Assembly: GCF_018613605.1 (NCBI RefSeq)
Contig: NZ_JAGGPU010000010.1
Location: forward strand, 185,946 to 249,945
DNA: 64,000 bases
Source: Pedobacter sp. ISL-64
GTDB lineage: Bacteria; Bacteroidota; Bacteroidia; Sphingobacteriales; Sphingobacteriaceae
Direction: 5' to 3'
A program made the translations under genes and the position numbers. Shown here one piece after another: positions 44,417-52,973 of this stretch. The notes under the pieces are model-generated. The model was not told the origin of the DNA, searched no databases, and saw only the letters and a program-made list of their open reading frames with translations. The first letter of the stretch is position 1. Every line of letters begins with the position of its first letter.

Positions 44417-46300
44417 TTAAGAATAAATTTCGCTTCCTTTTTGGGTAAACTCTTTCGATTTTTCCTGCATGCCCTGTGCTAAAGCCTCTTCTGCTTCTAC
44501 GCCCTGTTTTGCAGCATACTCCCTCACATCCTGCGTAATTTTCATCGAGCAGAAATTTGGTCCGCACATCGAACAGAAGTGTGCAATCTTGGCGCCCTCT
44601 GCAGGTAAGGTTTCATCATGAAATTCTTTTGCGGTATCGGGATCGAGCGAGAGGTTAAACTGATCTTCCCATCTAAATTCGAACCTGGCCTTGCTTAAAG
44701 CATTGTCACGGTATTGCGCACCTGGATGGCCTTTGGCTAAATCGGCTGCATGGGCGGCAATTTTATAGGTAATTACACCGTCTTTAACATCTTTTTTATT
44801 AGGCAGGCCCAAGTGTTCTTTCGGGGTTACATAACAGAGCATCGCTGTGCCAAACCAGCCGATCATGGCTGCACCAATGGCCGAGGTAATGTGGTCGTAA
44901 CCTGGCGCAATATCGATTGTTAAAGGGCCTAAAGTGTAAAATGGCGCTTCGCCGCAATGCTCGAGTTGTTTTTCCATATTGGTTTTAATCAGGTGCATGG
45001 GTACGTGCCCGGGCCCCTCTATAATGGTTTGTACATCGTGTTTCCAGGCTATTTTAGTGAGTTCGCCAAGCGTTTCGAGCTCCGAAAACTGTGCGGCATC
45101 ATTTGCATCGGCAATACAGCCAGGCCTCAAACCATCGCCTAACGAAAAGGCCACATCATACGCCTTCATAATTTCGCAGATCTCCTCAAAATGGGTATAC
45201 AGAAAGTTTTCTTTGTGATGGGCCAGGCACCATTTGGCCATAATGGATCCGCCACGCGAAACAATACCTGTAATCCTTTTAGCGGTTAAAGGCACATAAC
45301 GGAGCAGTACACCGGCATGGATGGTAAAATAATCTACGCCCTGTTCGGCCTGCTCAATCAACGTATCGCGGAAGATTTCCCAGGTGAGGTCTTCTGCTTT
45401 TCCATTTACTTTTTCTAAAGCCTGATAAATAGGAACGGTACCAATGGGTACAGGCGAATTGCGGATAATCCATTCGCGGGTTTCGTGGATATTTTTCCCC
45501 GTTGATAAATCCATAATGGTATCGGCTCCCCAACGGCAGGCCCAAACGGCTTTTTCTACTTCTTCTTCGATGGTAGAGGTTACGGCCGAGTTACCGATAT
45601 TGGCGTTAATTTTTACCAGAAAGTTTCGGCCAATAATCATGGGCTCGAGTTCGGGGTGATTGATATTGCAAGGAATTACCGCCCTGCCAGCTGCTACCTC
45701 TGCCCTTACAAATTCGGGTGTGATGTAGCCTTTTGGTGTATTTGCGCCAAAGCTATTGCCCTGGTGCTGATGATTCATTACATCGTGCTGATCGCCCAAT
45801 TGCGCATTTAACAGTTCGATCTGTTGGTTTTCCCTAATGGCGATATATTCCATTTCGGCCGTAATGATGCCTTTTTTTGCATAATGCATTTGAGATACAT
45901 TGGCGCCGACTTGCGCCCTGTAAGGTTTGTTGATGAAATTAAAGCGTAAGGCATCAAGCTTCTCGTCGGCCAGGCGCTGTTGTCCATAAGCAGAAGATAG
46001 TTCAGCAAGTTCTACCACATCAAGCCTGTCTTTAATCCATTGTTCCCTTAGGCGTGGTAAGCCTTTTTTTACATCAATAACAGCATTAGGATCAGTATAG
46101 GGGCCGCTGGTATCGTAAACCGTAACAGGCGGATTAGGCTCGGTTAATCCAAATCCACTATGGATTTTGGTTTCCGATAAACTGATTTCGCGCATGGCCA
46201 CCTGGATATCGTGGATTTTTCCAGGTACGAAGATTTTGCGTGAGGCCGGAAAAGGACTGCGGCTGATCACCTCTTGGTTCGGTGTTTTTTCTTGTTTCAT
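44417..46300 (-). CDS. thiC: Phosphomethylpyrimidine synthase ThiC
   Basis: 627 aa from the ATG at 46300; the longer open frame would start in repeat sequence. Hallmarks: NTPKGYITPEFVRAEVAAGR, GADTIMDLSTGKNIHETREW, VTAK-type SRGGSI, and the C-terminal iron-sulfur motif CSMCGPNFCSMK (Cys-x2-Cys-x4-Cys). It converts aminoimidazole ribotide to HMP phosphate with radical SAM chemistry. Between thiS and the ThiE-like genes. Confidence 0.97.
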   Translation of the reverse strand: MKQEKTPNQEVISRSPFPASRKIFVPGKIHDIQVAMREISLSETKIHSGFGLTEPNPPVTVYDTSGPYTDPNAVIDVKKGLPRLREQWIKDRLDVVELAELSSAYGQQRLADEKLDALRFNFINKPYRAQVGANVSQMHYAKKGIITAEMEYIAIRENQQIELLNAQLGDQHDVMNHQHQGNSFGANTPKGYITPEFVRAEVAAGRAVIPCNINHPELEPMIIGRNFLVKINANIGNSAVTSTIEEEVEKAVWACRWGADTIMDLSTGKNIHETREWIIRNSPVPIGTVPIYQALEKVNGKAEDLTWEIFRDTLIEQAEQGVDYFTIHAGVLLRYVPLTAKRITGIVSRGGSIMAKWCLAHHKENFLYTHFEEICEIMKAYDVAFSLGDGLRPGCIADANDAAQFSELETLGELTKIAWKHDVQTIIEGPGHVPMHLIKTNMEKQLEHCGEAPFYTLGPLTIDIAPGYDHITSAIGAAMIGWFGTAMLCYVTPKEHLGLPNKKDVKDGVITYKIAAHAADLAKGHPGAQYRDNALSKARFEFRWEDQFNLSLDPDTAKEFHDETLPAEGAKIAHFCSMCGPNFCSMKITQDVREYAAKQGVEAEEALAQGMQEKSKEFTQKGSEIYS

Positions 46301-46309
46301 ATGAGTAGA

Positions 46310-46431
46310 ATCAATTATTGAGTGATTGAATGAGGGATTGATTGAGTTATTGAGTGAGAGAATGATTAAATGACAGAAAGGAATAAATTGGCTATACTTT
46401 ACATTCAATCATTCAAAATTTATTCATTCTA
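46310..46431. repeat. GAATGA-type dispersed repeat between thiC and thiS
   Basis: The plus strand carries degenerate repeats of ATTGAATGAG/ATTGAGTGAG, followed by the reverse complement near the thiS stop (TCATTCAAAATTTATTCATT). The transcript could fold into a long imperfect hairpin. The same structure, also ending at the stop codon of a leftward gene, is found at 61562-61671. Confidence 0.65.
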
Positions 46432-46635
46432 TTATCCTCCCTGCGTGGCTTTTATGAGTATAACCTGATCGGCTGGATTTAATACATGGGTTGCCCAGTC
46501 TGATTTGGGAATAATGGTCTGATTTACGGCAATGGCAAGACCGTTTGTTTCGGTTGAAATGACAACAGCAAGCATCTGTTCAATGGAACAGGCTTCGTTG
46601 AGTAGATAGTTTTGATTGTTTATAGTTACTTCCAT
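46432..46635 (-). CDS. thiS: Sulfur carrier protein ThiS
   Basis: 67 aa beta-grasp protein starting MEVTINNQNYLLNEACSIE and ending in the required Gly-Gly (KATQGG), which is adenylated and thiocarboxylated by ThiF. First gene of the thiamine operon, directly downstream of the TPP riboswitch. Confidence 0.95.
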   Translation of the reverse strand: MEVTINNQNYLLNEACSIEQMLAVVISTETNGLAIAVNQTIIPKSDWATHVLNPADQVILIKATQGG

Positions 46636-46710
46636 ATTTTAAAAAATTGGAAAAACTATAGAGATTGCCCCAAAATGGAGATCGAAAAGACAGCAATGTA
46701 AAATTGCTTT

Positions 46711-46785
46711 CACTTTTCCCTTCGGCAGTACTAACTGCATCAGGTTCAAAGGGTATTTCTCAGCACGTAGGCACCCCTAAAGTTT
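46711..46785 (-). promoter_or_regulatory. TPP riboswitch (THI element)
   Basis: Read on the minus strand, it has AGGGGTGCC, GCTGAGAAATACCC, TTTGAACCTGATGCAG (the CUGAGA and ACCUGAU cores) and CGAAGGGAAAAG. It ends about 75 bp before thiS. Binding of thiamine pyrophosphate should shut off the operon. Confidence 0.95.
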
Positions 46786-47128
46786 TTTGTAAATATATGC
46801 GATTAAATTTCTAATGCAAATAAAAAAAGATATAGATAAAATCTATACTTTATCGCTAGTGGTATTGATGTCATTTTGAACGCAGTGAAGAACCTTTAAT
46901 CGATGCAACACAGAACCAAAATCTGTTGGATAAAGATCCTTCGTTGCACTACCATTGACAGATCTCTTAAGAAAGGTCGTCATTGCGAGGGACGAAGATA
47001 ACCGAACGAAAGTGAGCTCATGAATGCCTTTAAAAAAAATATGCATAAATGAATAATCTAATGCGTACGCCACTAGCGATCGTTGTAAGATTGCTTCGTC
47101 GGCTGAAAAAGCCTTCTTGCAATGACGA
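46786..47128. repeat. Intergenic region with REP-like element (about 46977-47128)
   Basis: No gene is seen between the riboswitch and the ABC-F gene. The element starts GTCATTGCGAG (46979-46989) and ends CTTGCAATGAC (47116-47126), a 10/11 inverted terminal match around ~150 bp. A shorter relative (GTCATTTTGAACGCAGTGAAG, about 46871) precedes it. Confidence 0.55.
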
Positions 47129-47200
47129 CACTTTTCTCCCAAACCTCGGACTAAAGACCGTGAACGAGCCAACCGCCTTTCGCAAAACGCAAAAATTCCT

Positions 47201-47208
47201 TATCTTTG
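47201..47208 (+). promoter_or_regulatory. -7 promoter element for the ABC-F gene
   Basis: TATCTTTG is a full match to the Bacteroidota TAnnTTTG consensus and leaves a leader of about 105 nt before the ATG at 47318. The -33 element is weak. Confidence 0.55.
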
Positions 47209-47317
47209 CAACATCATCAAATCACCCCATATATGTAAGATTCATTTCTTTTCAGAAAATAGATAACCAGCAGAGCGGTTCCGTTCCTGCAATTATTTAC
47301 AATAAAAAAAGAAATTT

Positions 47318-48904
47318 ATGCTTATTCTACAAGGGGCTAACTATATCCATCCTAATGGAGATTTACTGTTTTCAGACTTAAATCTTACCATCAACAAATA
47401 CGAAAAAATTGCACTCATTGGTCATAATGGGACAGGGAAATCGACACTTTTAAAAATTTTGTCGGGTAAACTCAGGCCAACTGCCGGATATGTTAAAACG
47501 GAATCGGTGCCTTATTATGTGCCACAGCTTTTCGGTCAATTTAATGATTTTACCGTTGCACAGGCACTCAGGATTGAAGATAAACTAAAAGCGCTGAACG
47601 AAATTCTGAACGGAGAAGTAACCGACGAAAATTTGGCCATGCTCAACGATGACTGGACCATTGAGGAACGTTGCGCGGAAGCTTTGAGTTATTGGCAATT
47701 GGCAGGTCTAGACTTGAACCAAAAAATGGAAAGTTTAAGCGGGGGACAAAAAACCTGCGTATTTTTGGCTGGCATCGTGATACACCGTCCGGATATTGTT
47801 TTGATGGATGAACCGACCAATCATTTGGATCAGGAAGGCAGAAACAGGTTATACGATTATATCCGATTGACCAGGAATACTTTGGTGGTGGTGAGCCACG
47901 ACCGTACTTTATTGAACCAGATTGAGAAAGTTTGCGAGTTAAGTAAGCGGGGAATAACCATTTATGGCGGTAATTACGATTTCTATGTTGCGCAAAAGAA
48001 AATTGAAAATACTGCTTTGAACAATGATTTAAAAGCAAAGGAAAAAGCACTGCGCAAGGCTAAAGAAGTGGAGCGGGAATCGATCGAGCGGCAGCAGAAG
48101 CTTGATGCCAAAGGGAAGAAAAAACAGGAAAAAGCTGGATTGCCGACCATTTCGATGAATACGTTAAAAAATAATGCAGAAAGAAGTACAGCAAAATTAA
48201 AGGCCGTGCATACCGAAAAGCTCGATCATATTTCTGCTGAATTAAGCCAACTCAGGTCTGTGCTGCCTGATGCAGACAAAATGAAGATCGGTTTCAACCA
48301 AGCCAGGCTGCACAAAGGAAAAAGTATTGTTGAAGCTAAGGAGGTCAATTTTGCTTTTCAAGATGAGTTACTTTGGAAGGAGCCGCTTAGTTTTCAGATT
48401 TTTAGTGCTGAGCGTTACGTGATAAAGGGCCGGAACGGATCGGGCAAAACCACCTTGATCAAGCTTATTTTGGGGCAGCTCCAACCCTCGGTAGGAAGTT
48501 TAAACAAAGCAGACATTAGCTCCATGTATATTGACCAGGATTATTCGTTGATCGATAATCAACTTACAGTTTACGAACAGGCCCAGCAATACAACTCTGG
48601 AGCATTGCAGGAGCATGAAGTAAAAATCCGCTTAAACCGGTTTTTGTTTGGCAAAACCGATTGGGACAAACCTTGTTCGGCTTTAAGTGGCGGTGAGAAA
48701 ATGCGGTTGATCCTTTGTTCGTTAACCATCAGCAACCAATCGCCCGACCTGATTATATTGGATGAGCCTACCAATAACCTCGATATTCAGAATGTAGAAA
48801 TTTTAACAGCAGCCATTAACGAATACCCGGGAACGCTTTTAGTCATATCGCACGATGAATATTTTCTTGACCAAATTTATGCAGAACATAGCATTGATCT
48901 TTAA
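47318..48904 (+). CDS. ABC-F family ATPase
   Basis: 528 aa with two ABC domains and no membrane part. First: GHNGTGKSTLLKIL, LSGGQKTCVFLAG, DIVLMDEPTNHLD. Linker with basic coiled coil (~225-300). Second: KGRNGSGKTTLIKLI, LSGGEKMRLILCS, LIILDEPTNNLD. ABC-F proteins bind the ribosome; some free it from stalling or protect it from antibiotics. Subfamily cannot be fixed; the short linker differs from EttA. Confidence 0.92.
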   Translation: MLILQGANYIHPNGDLLFSDLNLTINKYEKIALIGHNGTGKSTLLKILSGKLRPTAGYVKTESVPYYVPQLFGQFNDFTVAQALRIEDKLKALNEILNGEVTDENLAMLNDDWTIEERCAEALSYWQLAGLDLNQKMESLSGGQKTCVFLAGIVIHRPDIVLMDEPTNHLDQEGRNRLYDYIRLTRNTLVVVSHDRTLLNQIEKVCELSKRGITIYGGNYDFYVAQKKIENTALNNDLKAKEKALRKAKEVERESIERQQKLDAKGKKKQEKAGLPTISMNTLKNNAERSTAKLKAVHTEKLDHISAELSQLRSVLPDADKMKIGFNQARLHKGKSIVEAKEVNFAFQDELLWKEPLSFQIFSAERYVIKGRNGSGKTTLIKLILGQLQPSVGSLNKADISSMYIDQDYSLIDNQLTVYEQAQQYNSGALQEHEVKIRLNRFLFGKTDWDKPCSALSGGEKMRLILCSLTISNQSPDLIILDEPTNNLDIQNVEILTAAINEYPGTLLVISHDEYFLDQIYAEHSIDL

Positions 48905-48955
48905 AATAAATATATAGCCTTATCTTCGTTCCAAATTATTAAAATCAGTACACCT

Positions 48956-50257
48956 ATGCAAAACCTGTTAGCACTACAAAGTGGCGAACTTAAAGGAGCA
49001 GTATCGTTAAAACTTTCTGAAAACCTAACCGAGTTTCCGAACGAAATATTCGAGTTGGCCGATACTTTGGAGGTGCTGGATTTGTCTTTTAATAAATTAA
49101 GTGCATTGCCGGCAGATTTTGGCCGTTTAAAGAAATTGAAGATTTTCTTCTGTTCAGAAAACCTTTTCACGGTTATGCCTGAGCAATTGGCCGACTGCCC
49201 TTTGCTGGATATTGCCGGTTTTAAATCTAACCAGATTAAAACGGTGCCTGCAAAATCGCTGAATCCTAATCTTCGCTGGCTGATTTTAACAAACAATAAC
49301 ATTGCCGAATTGCCAAAAGAGATTGGGCAGTGTACGCGGATGCAAAAGCTGATGTTATCAGGTAATCGTTTGGTGCAATTGCCCGATGAATTAAGTAATT
49401 GCCAAAATTTATCGTTACTGCGGATTGCTGCTAATAAACTGCATGAGCTGCCACAATGGATTGCCATGATGCCTAAACTTTCGTGGATTGCATTTTCGGG
49501 GAACAACTTTAGTAAAACTCCTGCTGTAGAAACACTTTCGTTAATTAATTGGCACGATTTAGAGATTAACCATTTATTGGGTGAAGGCGCTTCGGGCATC
49601 ATCTCAAAAGCAAACCGGACTATTGGTGATGAAACCCAGGAGGTAGCCGTTAAATTATTTAAGGGCAATGTAACCAGCGATGGCTTGCCGGAAGATGAAA
49701 TGACGGCCTACATTGCTGCGGGTTACCACCCTGGTTTGGTTAATTTAATCGGACAGATTGCCCTGCATCCAGAAGATAAAAAAGGACTGGTGATGGACCT
49801 CATTCCTCATCATTTTTATAATCTGGGTAATCCGCCGAGTTTAGAGAGCTGCACCAGGGATGTTTTTCCTGAAGGGATGCAGCTGTCGGAAAAACAGTTG
49901 CTGAGTATTGCCAAAACCATTGCCTCCTTAGCCGCGCAATTGCACGAGGCCGGAATTATGCATGGCGATTTATATGCGCACAATATTCTGATTGATGATG
50001 AGGGCAGTACATTGTTCGGCGATTTTGGTGCTGCAAGTTTTTATGATCAGGCTGAGGTTACACTTGCCACTGCGCTAGAGCGGATAGAAGTGAGCGCTTA
50101 TGGTTACCTGCTCGATGATTTACTTTCGTTAAAAAACGAAACGGTAAGCGAAACGTGTTCGAATGCTTTGGGTACCTTAAGAGACGCCTGCTTAGTTGCA
50201 TCACCATTAAACAGGCCTGGTTTTCAGGATTTGGTTAAAGCACTGGCTAATATTTAA
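48956..50257 (+). CDS. Leucine-rich-repeat protein kinase
   Basis: 433 aa. Residues ~15-190 are LRRs (LEVLDLSFNKLSALPADFG, MQKLMLSGNRLVQLPDEL). A eukaryote-like kinase domain follows: glycine loop GEGASG (209-214), Lys233 (VAVKLF), catalytic HGDLYAHN (336-343) and DFG (356-358). It probably phosphorylates proteins in the cytosol; no membrane segment is seen. A TATCTTCG -7-like element lies about 30 bp upstream of the start. Confidence 0.9.
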   Translation: MQNLLALQSGELKGAVSLKLSENLTEFPNEIFELADTLEVLDLSFNKLSALPADFGRLKKLKIFFCSENLFTVMPEQLADCPLLDIAGFKSNQIKTVPAKSLNPNLRWLILTNNNIAELPKEIGQCTRMQKLMLSGNRLVQLPDELSNCQNLSLLRIAANKLHELPQWIAMMPKLSWIAFSGNNFSKTPAVETLSLINWHDLEINHLLGEGASGIISKANRTIGDETQEVAVKLFKGNVTSDGLPEDEMTAYIAAGYHPGLVNLIGQIALHPEDKKGLVMDLIPHHFYNLGNPPSLESCTRDVFPEGMQLSEKQLLSIAKTIASLAAQLHEAGIMHGDLYAHNILIDDEGSTLFGDFGAASFYDQAEVTLATALERIEVSAYGYLLDDLLSLKNETVSETCSNALGTLRDACLVASPLNRPGFQDLVKALANI

Positions 50258-50268
50258 CTGCAAAAAAG

Positions 50269-50294
50269 TAGCCTCCAATTTTCATTGGGGGCTA
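50269..50294. terminator. Hairpin between convergent kinase and VOC genes
   Basis: TAGCCTCCAAT (50269-50279) and ATTGGGGGCTA (50284-50294) form an 11 bp stem with one G-T pair. An A-run precedes it, so on the minus strand it is followed by T, fitting termination of the leftward gene. Confidence 0.55.
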
Positions 50295-50366
50295 TCAATG
50301 CCATATTCTAAAAATCGGCGTCATCTCGACCGGAGTGGAGATGACGATTCCTCACAGCCTATCAAA

Positions 50367-50792
50367 CTATTTAGCATTACTAAAATTAACCATCCATTGG
50401 ATACCGAACCTGTCTTTAAAGCTACCGAAGTAATCGCCCCAGAACATATCGTCCATTGGCATTTCGATGGTGCCACCTGCTGAAAGGCCGTTAAAGAAGC
50501 GATCGGCATCTTCGCGGCTCTCGACATTGAGGTTAATGTACATGTTGTTGCCTTCTTTAAGTACATGCCCTGCCGAAGGTACACAGTCAGACGCCATTAA
50601 AACCGTATGCTCATTAATGGGTAAGGCTACGTGCATTACACGGTTTTTTTCTTCGTCGGTTAATTTATCCGATTCGGGTGCATCGCCCATTTTTGCAAAG
50701 AAGGTAAATTCTCCGCCAAAAACCGACTTATAAAAATTAAAAGCTTCTTCGGCCTTGCCGTCGAAGTTTAAGTAAGGGTGCATGGTTGCCAT
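50367..50792 (-). CDS. VOC-family protein (PhnB-like)
   Basis: 141 aa glyoxalase/bleomycin-resistance fold: MHPYLNFDGKAEEAFNFYKS, then HVALPINEHTVLMASDC and FGSFKDRFGIQWMVNF. PhnB-like members of this length are common and mostly of unknown substrate. Confidence 0.9.
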   Translation of the reverse strand: MATMHPYLNFDGKAEEAFNFYKSVFGGEFTFFAKMGDAPESDKLTDEEKNRVMHVALPINEHTVLMASDCVPSAGHVLKEGNNMYINLNVESREDADRFFNGLSAGGTIEMPMDDMFWGDYFGSFKDRFGIQWMVNFSNAK

Positions 50793-51079
50793 AATCTTAT
50801 TTATTTTGTTTACAACTAAGTTACTGCACCTTTTAATGATAAAATGGGTGTACTTGAGACAAATGTAAGGGCGTTTTTGACATCGTCAAATTAATAAACT
50901 TGTGTGGTTCCATCTTGTTGCGATGGCCTTAATTCGGCTGTCGAAATTGAGAAAATATTGTTTTTAAATAGGCTAAAATGTTTTATTCATTTTGCAATAA
51001 CTTTTGGATAAGTTATTCTTTTACAGATGAATAAAACTGAACGGAAATAAATCCCTTATCTTTTTCATATTTGTAGCAG
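50793..51079. other. Intergenic region, nothing clear
   Basis: About 290 AT-rich bases with no ORF above 20 codons. The promoter of the leftward VOC gene should be at its left end. Confidence 0.4.
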
Positions 51080-51175
51080 GGTATTAAACATTTAATGAAA
51101 TAATTCTCGATCGTCCCAAAATAATTTTAGATTTGAGTAAACACGTCTTCTTTTTTGAGGGCGTGTTTTTTTTGC
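51080..51175 (+). ncRNA. Candidate small RNA ending at an orphan terminator
   Basis: AAACACG (51139-51145) pairs with CGTGTTT (51162-51168), followed by eight T, a textbook terminator with no gene upstream on this strand. A near-consensus -7 (CATATTTG, about 51065-51072) would start a transcript of ~95 nt. A second perfect hairpin (AACCTTTCA / TGAAAGGTT, 51183-51204) follows. Confidence 0.35.
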
Positions 51176-51341
51176 AAAAAAAAACCTTTCATTGCTGAAA
51201 GGTTTCGCGTTTTAATCTAAATCGTCCCGTTGATTTAATTTTAACATTATAAATATAGTTATCAACATGTTAACATCAAATTAAAAGGTAAAAATACCCC
51301 TTTATGGGTAGTGGTTTCCACTACACCGCGATATAGATATT

Positions 51342-51548
51342 TTAATGTGGAAAATTATTTGCCTGCTTCAATACTCCATTATAAGCGGATAACGTTGCCA
51401 ACAACAAGCTGGAGGCACTTACTACGAAAACAGAATAATTAAAAGGGGGCCTGTAATTTGCAAAGGCGAACATACAGAGGGCAAAAGCAAGCGTTAGTAA
51501 AAAACTGCCGATAGCCGCCAACTTAATTTGGTATCCTACGATAAGCAA
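51342..51548 (-). CDS. Small membrane protein, hypothetical
   Basis: 68 aa from a TTG, with two membrane segments (AAIGSFLLTLAFALCMFAF; VFVVSASSLLLATLSAYNG). It lies 7 bp downstream of the aldose-epimerase stop, which supports an operon, but there is no ATG. Confidence 0.45.
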   Translation of the reverse strand: MLIVGYQIKLAAIGSFLLTLAFALCMFAFANYRPPFNYSVFVVSASSLLLATLSAYNGVLKQANNFPH

Positions 51549-51555
51549 TAACCCA

Positions 51556-52422
51556 TTAGAAACACTCTACTTCCCAAAACCGCGACCAGTTTTCGCCTAC
51601 ACCAAGTTTTACTATACCCTCTTTGCGTGTTAATTCCTGATCGTGGTTAACGCCATCGGCCACTCCGCACCATGGCTCTAAACAAATAAAAGGGGCATCG
51701 GTAGCAGCCCAAATGCCAAAGAAAGGGAAATCATCGAAATGGAAATGTAATCCATAATCGTTTTTGTTGTTGAGCAAGCTGATGCAGTTGCTTTGAAGGG
51801 TTTTAAAAACCAGCGCATCGTTATAAAACAAATCATGTTTAAGGTTTAACCTGTGGCCACCCAGTTCAATGAGCTCCGTTTCGTCGGCTACTAAGCCATC
51901 TTCCAGTTTCCAGAAAGTTAATTTCTCATCGCTATTAAAAGCAAGATAGTAATCTTCGTAAACGGTATTGGGGGTATTGGGTACCGCAAATGCCGGGTGC
52001 GCACCAATTGAAAATAAAAGCTCGGTAGTACCGGTGTTTTTTGCCTCGTAAGTTAAGCTCAGCTTTCTATCTATTAATTGATACCTCAGTTTCAGCTCGA
52101 AATAAAAAGGATATACTTTTAAGGTATCTTCATTTTGGGCTAAAGTAAAAACAGCTTCAGTTTCACTTATTTTTTCGAAATTAAAAACATGATCGCGGGC
52201 GAAACCATGGCGTGGTAGCTCATAGCTTTTACCTTGGTAAGTAAAACTGTTGTTTTTTAATGAGCCAACAATAGGAAATAAAACCGGACTGTGTTTTGCC
52301 CAATATTTAGGATTGGCATTCCATAAATATTCCAGCTTGGTTTCTTTACTAAATAAGCCTTGAAGTTCTGCGCCTTTAGCCGCCAGGCTAACTTTTATAT
52401 AATCGTTCTCGAGAGTTATCAT
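51556..52422 (-). CDS. Aldose 1-epimerase family protein
   Basis: 288 aa from ATG 52422. YLWNANPKYWAKHSPVLFPI, ELPRHGFARDHVF (catalytic His region), IGAHPAFAVP and FICLEPWCGVADG are those of the galactose-mutarotase-like family (LacX-type). It interconverts anomers of an aldose or sugar phosphate; exact sugar unknown. Confidence 0.9.
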   Translation of the reverse strand: MITLENDYIKVSLAAKGAELQGLFSKETKLEYLWNANPKYWAKHSPVLFPIVGSLKNNSFTYQGKSYELPRHGFARDHVFNFEKISETEAVFTLAQNEDTLKVYPFYFELKLRYQLIDRKLSLTYEAKNTGTTELLFSIGAHPAFAVPNTPNTVYEDYYLAFNSDEKLTFWKLEDGLVADETELIELGGHRLNLKHDLFYNDALVFKTLQSNCISLLNNKNDYGLHFHFDDFPFFGIWAATDAPFICLEPWCGVADGVNHDQELTRKEGIVKLGVGENWSRFWEVECF

Positions 52423-52574
52423 TTGCAATCTAAATTAACAAAAAGATGTACTTTAAAAATATCTTTTTTATTAATTTTGATTACTACTTAAAGCTTAAGC
52501 AAATGAAAAGCTTAAAGCACTATTTATTTTATTACCCGCGCATTTACTTTCGCTTAAAATAAAATCAGAAACCC

Positions 52575-52904
52575 ATGGCGATAGATTTAACAAAATTATC
52601 AAACGCAAAAGTGAAGGCCGCTATTACCGCATTGCAAAAAGGCGATGAAAAAACGTGGTTTCCTTTATTTGCGATCGATGTTGCCTTTTACGACGACGGA
52701 AACCAGATGAAATTTAATAACTTCTTTAAGAAAGCGCTGGGACATGAGCGTTTTACCAGTATAGATAAAGTTGAAAACAACGGATTGGAGGTTTATGGCC
52801 ATTTCCACTCCGACCAATGGGGCGATTTTAAAACCTGCTTTAAATTTAAGGTAAACAAAGAAGGAAAAATAGCGAGGTTGGATATTGGACAAGCCTCCTA
52901 TTGA
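52575..52904 (+). CDS. Small NTF2/SnoaL-like protein
   Basis: 109 aa: LQKGDEKTWFPLFAIDVAFY, then HFHSDQWGDFKTCFKFKVN and GKIARLDIGQASY, the order of helix and sheet expected for the NTF2-like fold. Function unknown. Confidence 0.75.
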   Translation: MAIDLTKLSNAKVKAAITALQKGDEKTWFPLFAIDVAFYDDGNQMKFNNFFKKALGHERFTSIDKVENNGLEVYGHFHSDQWGDFKTCFKFKVNKEGKIARLDIGQASY

Positions 52905-52971
52905 GTTTGGAGTTGGGCGTTTGGAGTTGGATACGGCTCCGAACTCAAAACTGCCAACTCCGAACTGTTAC
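52901..52971. repeat. Short inverted/tandem repeat between convergent genes
   Basis: GTTTGGAGTTGG occurs twice, and CCAACTCC (52954-52961) is the reverse complement of GGAGTTGG (52923-52930). It may form a terminator hairpin for both genes. Confidence 0.45.
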
Positions 52972-52973
52972 AA

